Shown here: piece by piece, positions 59,033 to 64,000 of the stretch
Layout: each line of letters opens with the position of its first letter
Numbering within the stretch: position 1 is the stretch's first letter
NCBI RefSeq assembly: GCF_034424155.1
Contig: NZ_CP139992.1
Location: forward strand, 2,372,012 to 2,436,011
Source of the DNA: Hafnia alvei
GTDB lineage: Bacteria > Pseudomonadota > Gammaproteobacteria > Enterobacterales > Enterobacteriaceae
DNA length: 64,000 bases
Direction of reading: 5' to 3'
Program-made: the position numbers and the translations under genes
Notes under the pieces: model-generated
Seen by the model: only the letters and a program-made list of their open reading frames with translations
What the model was told of the DNA's origin: nothing
The model's database searches: none

Positions 59033-59371
59033 TTATTTTTGAGGATTGGTGTCATATTCAGAGCAAGACTGATAGCCCTTATTGAGAACCTTTCCGGTAT
59101 CATCAAAACTAACAAAATAGTTTTGTGGTTTTTTATCTGTTCCACTAATCAGGTAGGTACTACAGGTACCGCGAGCATTAACCATCGTAATACTGGTTGC
59201 CGGCTGGCCGGCAATATCAACAACCTGTTGCTTAGTCATGCCAACTTTAACGTCTTTAACTACAGGTTCGGTAACATAACTTGCCGCACGGTCGTAGGTA
59301 CTACAGGCAGATAATGCCAAAGCCGTCGTCAGTGCGGCGATCCCCATAACAGCTGATTTTGTATATTTCAT
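59033..59371 (-). CDS. osmE: OsmE, osmotically induced lipoprotein
   Basis: Small lipoprotein of 112 residues, the E. coli OsmE length. Signal and lipobox are ALSACSTYDRA with Cys near 23. A SmpA/OmlA-type fold follows: PVVKDVKVGMTKQQVVDIAGQP near 36-57, RGTCSTYLI near 68 and GYQSCSEYDT near 99. The E. coli gene is induced by osmotic stress and stationary phase. A promoter with a TAGGCT -10 lies just upstream. Confidence 0.93.
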   Translation of the reverse strand: MKYTKSAVMGIAALTTALALSACSTYDRAASYVTEPVVKDVKVGMTKQQVVDIAGQPATSITMVNARGTCSTYLISGTDKKPQNYFVSFDDTGKVLNKGYQSCSEYDTNPQK

Positions 59372-59403
59372 TTTCTCTTTCCTTGTAGCTATTGTGTTCT
59401 ATA

Positions 59404-59432
59404 AGCCTAGGAGAAGAATGAGCATTATTCAA
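59404..59432 (-). promoter_or_regulatory. osmE promoter
   Basis: On the minus strand TTGAAT (59432-59427), 17 bp, then TAGGCT (59409-59404) within CTAGGCTT, an acceptable sigmaS-type -10. The start lies near 59397, with a leader of about 25 nt. Confidence 0.5.
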
Positions 59433-59622
59433 ACCCATCGTTTTTTTTACTTAAGTTTGCCCGCTTTTTAAGATTGATCCGAAAGTCATTTTATCGATTA
59501 AATATCGTCCTAATCCGCGATTCCTAGCCATACTTTAGCCATTGGCTTCAAAGCCATGCACGGTATACTGTCCCAACGAAGTATTAAGTTTCCTTACTAT
59601 TTACCGAATTTGGAGTCACATC

Positions 59623-60018
59623 ATGGGATTATTAGATAACCTAGGCGGTATTTTAGGTGGCCAAGGTGGAAACGCCGATCACGTTAAAGCCATCTTAGCT
59701 TGGGTCGAACAGCAAGGCGGTATCAGTGCGTTAGTTGAAAAATTTCAAAGCCAAGGGCTCGGCAGTATCGTTGAGTCATGGATTAGCAGCGGTAACAACC
59801 AACCCATTTCCGGCCAACAAGTCGAGAATGTGTTTAGCATTGAATCCATCACCTCGCTTGCAAGCTCTCTAGGTATTAACACCGACAGTGCATCACAACT
59901 GTTGGCAACCTATTTACCTAAACTGGTTGATGGCCTTTCACCTAACGGTGAAATTCCACAAGGAGGATCATTGGTCAGTGCAGGATTAGATGTGTTGAAA
60001 GGTAAATTCTTTAGCTAA
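59623..60018 (+). CDS. yidB: YidB-family (DUF937) protein
   Basis: Cytoplasmic protein of 131 residues with the DUF937 pattern: MGLLDNLGGILGG at the N-terminus, AILAWVEQQGGISALVEKFQSQGLG near 25, and ATYLPKLVDGLSPNGEIP near 100. E. coli YidB (132 aa) is similar throughout; the function is unknown. The ATG at 59623 is preceded by TTGGAG at 8 nt spacing; 27 codons of open frame upstream lack support. A perfect 12-bp hairpin lies just downstream. Confidence 0.88.
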   Translation: MGLLDNLGGILGGQGGNADHVKAILAWVEQQGGISALVEKFQSQGLGSIVESWISSGNNQPISGQQVENVFSIESITSLASSLGINTDSASQLLATYLPKLVDGLSPNGEIPQGGSLVSAGLDVLKGKFFS

Positions 60019-60026
60019 AGAAAAAC

Positions 60027-60056
60027 ATTACCTTGCCGCTTATACGGCAAGGTAAT
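60027..60056 (+). terminator. Perfect hairpin after yidB
   Basis: ATTACCTTGCCG (60027-60038) and CGGCAAGGTAAT (60045-60056) form a 12-bp perfect stem with a 6-nt loop, without a T-run. It lies 8 bp after the yidB stop and 14 bp before the next start codon. It may end yidB mRNA or regulate the downstream small gene. Confidence 0.55.
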
Positions 60057-60069
60057 CGAGAAGAAAATA

Positions 60070-60267
60070 ATGCTTCACGATTACATCGTTATTATATGGT
60101 TCAGCTTATTTTACTTTTACCCGGTAACTTTAGCCATTACAGGTCTTATCGTTTTTTTAGTATGGCCGAAGAGAAAGCAAGTAATAATTAAAATACTGCT
60201 ATTAACTCTCACCATCTTTATTCTTTTGGTTACCTATAACGCGATTGAACGACATGTTCTAGGGTAA
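60070..60267 (+). CDS. Small two-helix membrane protein
   Basis: A 65-residue hydrophobic protein with two predicted membrane helices (about 5-30, FSLFYFYPVTLAITGLIVFLV, and 38-57, ILLLTLTIFILLVTY), separated by a basic WPKRKQ loop and ending IERHVLG. The Shine-Dalgarno is weak (GAGAAG). I recognise no family. It follows yidB by 51 bp across the hairpin. Real expression is plausible but unproven. Confidence 0.5.
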   Translation: MLHDYIVIIWFSLFYFYPVTLAITGLIVFLVWPKRKQVIIKILLLTLTIFILLVTYNAIERHVLG

Positions 60268-60287
60268 CACGGCGTAATCAAAATGCG

Positions 60288-60632
60288 TCAAACGCAGGCT
60301 TTAGCCGCTTCCAACAGGGCTTGCTGGCTGTTGCCGCGCGATGTTAGATAGATTTCCACATCAGACTGATTGTCGCTTATTGTTTGAATTTTTGCCGATG
60401 CCATTTCGCCTTGCCCATCTAAATAGCTAGCAATAGTATGCGTATTATTATTGTTATAATAACGTGTGGCCGGATTAATATCAGACCATTTTTTATTTAG
60501 GCACTGAGAATAGATACCCGCAGCTCGGCTTATTTTTAAATCCATGACCTGATGCTTATTCGCTGTAATTGATTCAGGACTACTGCATCCAGCCAATGCG
60601 AATAAAATCGCGGCAGTCAATATGGTTCTCAT
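60288..60632 (-). CDS. Uncharacterised lipoprotein
   Basis: A 114-residue predicted lipoprotein: MRTILTAAILFALAGCSS, lipobox LAGC with Cys near 16, and two further Cys (near 44 and 113) that could form a disulfide. The mature region is polar with an Asn-rich loop (RYYNNNNTHT near 58). GGGGA lies about 8 nt before the ATG at 60632. Convergent with the membrane protein at 60070. I do not recognise a family. Confidence 0.65.
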   Translation of the reverse strand: MRTILTAAILFALAGCSSPESITANKHQVMDLKISRAAGIYSQCLNKKWSDINPATRYYNNNNTHTIASYLDGQGEMASAKIQTISDNQSDVEIYLTSRGNSQQALLEAAKACV

Positions 60633-60769
60633 TGGTTAATTCCCCTTCTGTTGGCTGAGATCATACACTGCGTGAATAGCTCGCGTGTTGCCGTTAGTGT
60701 GATCGATATCACGCACTATCCCGGCTTTGATAAAAAGCCTCAAGGAGAAAAGTCTTAAAGGAAGAGTTT

Positions 60770-60807
60770 GAGTGTTTCCATACGAAAGCTAAACCATGGA
60801 AACACTC
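60770..60807. other. Perfect 12-bp inverted repeat
   Basis: GAGTGTTTCCAT (60770-60781) and ATGGAAACACTC (60796-60807) with a 14-nt spacer, 14 nt beyond the stop of the fimbrial-like gene on the minus strand. No T-run; possibly a 3'-end structure of that gene. Confidence 0.5.
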
Positions 60808-60820
60808 AGCACAGGAGTTC

Positions 60821-61126
60821 TTAGTGATAGTTAATCACTAAATGCCCCAGATTGGGGTGACCATCGATGGGTTTCAAATGAACATCAGCCACATTAGTGG
60901 GCAAACTAACTTTATCACCGCTTTTTAACACTCTGTGGGCACGCTCTAGGTAATCACCATCTCTGTAGCATGATGAATGGAAACCTTTGCCGTTGGGTGT
61001 AATGTCACAGGTTGACTCTACGATCGAACCTACGAAACGAATTGTGCCCTTGTTAGCGGCGTATACTGGCGCATGCAGGGCAAGCAACAATGCTATCCCG
61101 CCTACCCATGCTCTATTCCTAAGCAT
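60821..61126 (-). CDS. Short fimbrial-like protein
   Basis: Secreted 101-residue protein. MLRNRAWVGGIALLLALHA...YAA is a signal peptide, and ANKGTIRFVGSIVESTCDI (about 24-42) is the beginning typical of type-1 pilins, with Cys near 40 and 53. The usual pilin length is 160-180, so this is a truncated or specialised variant without the C-terminal donor-strand motif. The ATG at 61126 has GGAGGT at 5 nt; an ATG 8 codons upstream is less likely. No usher or chaperone genes are nearby. Confidence 0.65.
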   Translation of the reverse strand: MLRNRAWVGGIALLLALHAPVYAANKGTIRFVGSIVESTCDITPNGKGFHSSCYRDGDYLERAHRVLKSGDKVSLPTNVADVHLKPIDGHPNLGHLVINYH

Positions 61127-61494
61127 ATGTAACCTCCATTTATTATTCACCTTAAGAATACAAATTAAAGAGAAAGATAAACTTGATTTACATCAGCTGA
61201 ATATTCCGCATGGCGCTATTTTAATAGTTTGAAATGTCAATTACCGTAAAATAGTTGCAATAAAATAAAAATATTTTTTAGAAATTACATGCAACTGTTT
61301 AATTAATCTAACAAAACCAACAAATAGCAGCATTTTACTCATCAATCGCAGCATCCATCAGAAACTCTGAACTGAGTTCAGAACCTAGTCATTGGCGCTC
61401 CAAAAATCCGAATTAGAAAAGCAATATCCAACCCATTAAGCATTCATCATATGAATATGTTAGGATCATGCCTGAAAGTAAGGAAATAGAAGTC
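61127..61494. other. AT-rich intergenic region
   Basis: No gene or clear site beyond the promoter area of the fimbrial-like gene (minus strand) and of the small gene at 61495. The stretch is about two-thirds A+T by eye. Confidence 0.3.
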
Positions 61495-61629
61495 ATGATT
61501 AAGCAATTTTATTTTTGGATGGTCGTTGGTTGTGGGTTGTTCTTGTTCATGTCCGGCTTTGTGATGAGATCAACGTTCGAAGGCGCAATGGGTGCATTAT
61601 TGATTTTGTATAAAACGGTGATGGACTAA
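61495..61629 (+). CDS. 44-residue membrane peptide
   Basis: A 44-codon gene beginning MIKQFYFWMVVGC with a hydrophobic helix (about 5-22), then GFVMRSTFEGAMGALLILYK and a second weakly hydrophobic segment. AAGGAAATAGAAG upstream gives a plausible ribosome-binding site. I recognise no homolog. A hairpin follows it. Moderate confidence because of its small size. Confidence 0.5.
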   Translation: MIKQFYFWMVVGCGLFLFMSGFVMRSTFEGAMGALLILYKTVMD

Positions 61630-61633
61630 CGGT

Positions 61634-61656
61634 TCTACCCATCATTTGGATGGGTA
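61634..61656. terminator. Hairpin between the small gene and pfkB
   Basis: CTACCCATC-ATTTG-GATGGGTAG, a perfect 9-bp stem, lies between the convergent 44-codon gene and pfkB. No T-run on either side, so termination is uncertain. Confidence 0.5.
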
Positions 61657-61673
61657 GTGATTCGGGGCGCAAT

Positions 61674-62630
61674 TTACATATCGTTAAGCGGGGTTTGTTG
61701 CTGGCATAGATAGCTATAGAGCGCATTCACGTCATTCTGCTGGCAAAGGCGAGTTCCTTTATTTAGGGTTGCGGCACTCCCCGCAGCAACGCCATATCTA
61801 ACAATATCCAGTAAATCAGCCTGCTGTGACAATTTAAGCACCATCGCTCCTACCATGCTGTCACCTGCGCCAACAGTGCTTTTCATTTTTACCGGCGGTG
61901 GAACAACCTGAACCCAATGATGCTGCCCAACCGCCAGCGCTCCCTGAGCACCCAGCGAAACCACTACGTATTTTGATTTCCCAGCCGCGACAATAGACTG
62001 TGCCGCTTCGAGCACGGCGCTAGGTTCTGCCAGTAAATCTTTGCCACTGAGCTCAGACAGCTCTTTTTGATTCGGTTTCACCAGCAATAGATTGCCTACT
62101 TCTAAACCCGCCATCAACGCACGACCAGAACTATCAAGAACGCATTGGATATGTTTATTTTGTGCCTGACGCAAGAGTATCTGAAGCTCTTCAGTGGTGA
62201 CGCCTTCAGGCAGACTTCCGCTGATAACCAGAATAGATCCCTCAGGAATACCTAGTACGCACTCGCGTAAACGGTCAAATTCCTGTGGCGTCAATTTCGC
62301 ACCAGGCATAACGAAGCGGTACTGCTCTCCGGTTATCTCTGTGTGCACATGCATGTTTTGTCGAGTCCATGCCTGTGTTGTCACCGTTTGAATAGCCACT
62401 TGTTCTTGCTCAAGCAATTCGGCTAAATGCTGCCCCGTTGGACCGCCGGCGGGAAAGATGGCATTTGCCTCTCCACCAAGGTGGGCTATCGCACGAGCCA
62501 CATTGATTCCGCCACCACCGGGTTCATAAACCGGCTCTGAGCAACGTAATTTGCCATCAGGATAGAGTTTGGCCGTTGTGGTGGAGCTATCAAGCGAAGG
62601 AGCTAGCGTCAGCGTAAATATCGGTGTCAT
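61674..62630 (-). CDS. pfkB: 6-phosphofructokinase II PfkB
   Basis: PfkB/ribokinase-family kinase of 318 residues (E. coli 309) phosphorylating fructose 6-phosphate. It contains LTLAPSLDSSTTT near 7, EPGGGGINVARAIAHLGG near 36-53, the TRQNMHVHTE region near 89, VKPNQKELSELSG near 187 and the catalytic-base motif STVGAGDSMVGAMV near 251, Asp near 256. GAGGAG precedes the ATG. It resembles the minor E. coli isozyme rather than PfkA. Confidence 0.96.
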   Translation of the reverse strand: MTPIFTLTLAPSLDSSTTTAKLYPDGKLRCSEPVYEPGGGGINVARAIAHLGGEANAIFPAGGPTGQHLAELLEQEQVAIQTVTTQAWTRQNMHVHTEITGEQYRFVMPGAKLTPQEFDRLRECVLGIPEGSILVISGSLPEGVTTEELQILLRQAQNKHIQCVLDSSGRALMAGLEVGNLLLVKPNQKELSELSGKDLLAEPSAVLEAAQSIVAAGKSKYVVVSLGAQGALAVGQHHWVQVVPPPVKMKSTVGAGDSMVGAMVLKLSQQADLLDIVRYGVAAGSAATLNKGTRLCQQNDVNALYSYLCQQQTPLNDM

Positions 62631-62868
62631 AACATCTCCTCGTTATATGTATGCTTTTCTCAGCCTACCACTTCACCCCATGTATTCATTGTTTTAGTTC
62701 ATTAAAGGATCTTTCCAGCCGAGCTAAACGATCATTCGATACACTGTTCTTCGGCTACTCACGGACAGCCCTGAACGATATGATTATTTTATAGGCGATT
62801 AATACAAGATAAGCCGATCTTGATCGTGTCACAAAAAAGTCATACTGCAATGTTATTGATATTGGTGC

Positions 62869-62874
62869 TATAAC
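62869..62874 (+). promoter_or_regulatory. Extended -10 ahead of the DUF4060-like gene
   Basis: TGCTATAAC contains a TG-n-TATAAC extended -10 (TATAAC 62869-62874) with a poor -35. A small hairpin GTCAGC/GCTGAC follows at 62881-62897, inside the leader. The rest of the 62631-62937 gap shows nothing definite. Confidence 0.35.
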
Positions 62875-62937
62875 AAAGAGGTCAGCTCCGTGCTGACAGA
62901 CACATATTTTGACGGATTTATGTATTACGGAGCCTGT

Positions 62938-63180
62938 ATGAAGCGAATCATTAAAGGCGATACAAACTTCTCTCACCTCGTTGTCGCGCATGCAGCGATC
63001 GATCAGCATGCCAAAGCCTATGGCCTTGCCCGTCAAGGGTGGCCTTCTACTTACCATATTAAATATCGAGATAAACTCATCGCGGTGGAAGTTGTGACCC
63101 GCCGTCAATCCTACGTTGCCACCGTTATGGTTGGCGCTCGAAGTTTAACCAAACTATGCGGTATGCCAGCCGCTGCATAA
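62938..63180 (+). CDS. DUF4060-like small protein
   Basis: Basic cytoplasmic protein of 80 residues: MKRIIKGDTNFSHLVVAHAA, DKLIAVEVVTRRQSYVATVM near 45-64, ending LCGMPAAA. The VEVV-RR-SYVAT segment resembles the enterobacterial DUF4060 family, recalled from memory. Function unknown. The ATG at 62938 is preceded by CGGAG at suitable spacing; the frame is open 16 codons further upstream. It lies between pfkB and yebY, as a single gene. Confidence 0.6.
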   Translation: MKRIIKGDTNFSHLVVAHAAIDQHAKAYGLARQGWPSTYHIKYRDKLIAVEVVTRRQSYVATVMVGARSLTKLCGMPAAA

Positions 63181-63231
63181 ATCACTTCCGGTGGTACTCT
63201 GGCAAGTGCCACCTTACTCAGACCATAAAAC

Positions 63232-63258
63232 AAAGAAGCGGCTTTACGCCGCCTCTTA
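63232..63258 (-). terminator. yebY downstream hairpin
   Basis: AAGCGGC-TTTA-CGCCGCCTCTT gives a GC-rich stem; on the minus strand it is followed by a T-rich run, about 30-60 nt after the yebY stop. Confidence 0.7.
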
Positions 63259-63289
63259 TCGTTAACTATACAAGCAATATCCGTGCTGA

Positions 63290-63643
63290 CTACTGACAAA
63301 GCTGACGCGCGTGCTTAATAAAAGGCGCAACGCTCATCTTTTGCCCCGGATGATTCGGATCGTCCAGCAAAATCGTCTCTAACGGTAATGCAGCCATCTT
63401 CTTGGCTTTCACCAAGTTATTTGCCTTCTCATCTAAAGGATACTGCGCCAGCGTGCTTGCATTGATGACAAACAATGCCTGATTTTTCGTACACTGTAGC
63501 TGCACTTCTTCTTTTACGAAGGCCCACTGGCTACCAAATTGCGCTTTACTTACCGTCTCCACGGTACGTGCCGCTAATGCATCCGCAGATAAAAAACCGC
63601 CAGCCAACGTCAATAATCCTGTCAGTAATACACTTTTTTTCAT
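63290..63643 (-). CDS. yebY: YebY, DUF2511 periplasmic protein
   Basis: Periplasmic protein of 117 residues with a signal peptide ending ...DALAA. WAFVKEEVQLQCTKNQALFVINASTLAQYPLD near 40-71 and GQKMSVAPFIKHARQLC at the C-terminus match E. coli YebY (113 aa), including the Cys pair. It is encoded downstream of the copD-like yebZ and is associated with copper handling in E. coli. I chose the ATG at 63643; a GTG lies one codon upstream. Confidence 0.92.
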   Translation of the reverse strand: MKKSVLLTGLLTLAGGFLSADALAARTVETVSKAQFGSQWAFVKEEVQLQCTKNQALFVINASTLAQYPLDEKANNLVKAKKMAALPLETILLDDPNHPGQKMSVAPFIKHARQLCQ

Positions 63644-63689
63644 CACGAAGTTCCACTATCGTCCAATCATAAACTGTCGTTATCTTATT

Positions 63690-64000
63690 CTAAATAGGTG
63701 GCTGAGTTGCGAAAAAACTCACCGTAAACAGTACCAATAGGGCCAATATCCATTCAACCATGGCATTGCCCGCCAGTTGCGTTAATGCCCGTTGCCGATT
63801 TTGCCCCATGCTCCGCACCACGTAGTAGCGGTTATAAAGCGCAATCGCGATCATCGTCGCCACCAATAGGATCTTCAACCACAACCCACGCTGATAGATA
63901 GAGTCGAACGCCAGCGGCCAGCGACCTAGAATCCACGCCGCATTGCCTATTCCCGTGACTATTACCAGAGCCACCGCAAAATGTCCCCAACGTGAATAAC
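63690..64000 (-). CDS. yebZ: YebZ, CopD-family membrane protein (5' part beyond window)
   Basis: The C-terminal part of an inner-membrane CopD-type protein: YSRWGHFAVALVIVTGIGNAA, GLWLKILLVATMIAIALYNR and VEWILALLVLFTVSFFATQPP give at least three membrane helices. It matches the end of E. coli YebZ. The reading frame is open to the right window edge, so the start is outside. yobA and holE would be expected beyond. It lies upstream of yebY on the same strand with 46 bp between. Confidence 0.9.
   Translation of the reverse strand, partial: YSRWGHFAVALVIVTGIGNAAWILGRWPLAFDSIYQRGLWLKILLVATMIAIALYNRYYVVRSMGQNRQRALTQLAGNAMVEWILALLVLFTVSFFATQPPI

Noticed and set aside
62755-63108. 117-codon minus-strand frame
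   Set aside because: Antisense to the DUF4060-like gene, which has a better start and sequence character.
1-64000. CRISPR arrays, insertion sequences, prophage, tRNA and rRNA genes
   Set aside because: I saw no regularly spaced repeats, transposase, integrase, or tRNA/rRNA sequences in the window, although a covariance-model search would be needed for certainty.

Overview
The window is chromosomal DNA of a member of the Enterobacterales. Nearly every protein from 4.4 to 53.2 kb closely matches its Escherichia coli K-12 counterpart as I remember it, and gene order largely follows two E. coli blocks: cnu to cfa, and htpX to yebT plus yebY/yebZ. The moderate GC content, and the presence of fhs, an araFGH-araBA divergon and a cyn operon inside the E. 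coli-like order, suggest a genus outside the Escherichia/Salmonella group. Hafnia or a relative is my guess; it is an inference from remembered gene content, not a search. I saw no phage, insertion sequence, CRISPR array, rRNA or tRNA.

Layout. 0-4.1 kb: arabinose uptake and catabolism (araF partial, divergent from araBA) around an E. coli-like CRP/AraC control region; araC and araD are not in view. 4.4-8.3 kb: cnu, yedA, fhs (with a PurR-box-like site) and ydgK. 8.4-14.7 kb: the electron-transfer operon rsxABCDGE with nth. 15.3-20.8 kb: dtpA, gstA, and a cyanate cluster cynR/cynTS. 20.0-24.7 kb: vitamin B6 genes (pdxY, pdxH) with tyrS, then mliC and anmK. 25-29.6 kb: slyB, divergent slyA/ydhIJK and ydhL. 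29.7-36.9 kb: a LysR/NAD(P)-binding gene pair, nemA with a perfect NemR box but no nemR, gloA, rnt, grxD, mepH and sodB. 37-44.5 kb: ynhF, purR, an orphan ynjCD ABC pair, punR/punC and cfa. 44.6-53.2 kb: htpX, prc, proQ, msrC, and divergent letA/letB.

The last 10 kb is less conserved. It starts with the SdsR (RyeB) small RNA, then carries a DHCW cupin, a porin with a 750-bp AT-rich leader, several small lipoproteins, kbp, a 34-codon secreted peptide gene that looks frameshifted, yfcJ, osmE, yidB, a short fimbrial-like protein, tiny membrane proteins and pfkB. It ends with yebY and a partial yebZ.

Themes linking the genes: PurR is encoded here, and PurR-like operators precede both purR and fhs, tying C1-folate supply to purine control. 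SodB translation is a predicted RyhB target. Several stress genes (slyA, slyB, cfa, osmE, sdsR, prc, htpX) concern the envelope or stationary phase. I found no clear evidence for a wholly new multi-gene system. The best leads are regulatory mismatches (operators without their adjacent regulator), the frameshifted peptide, and structured intergenic regions.
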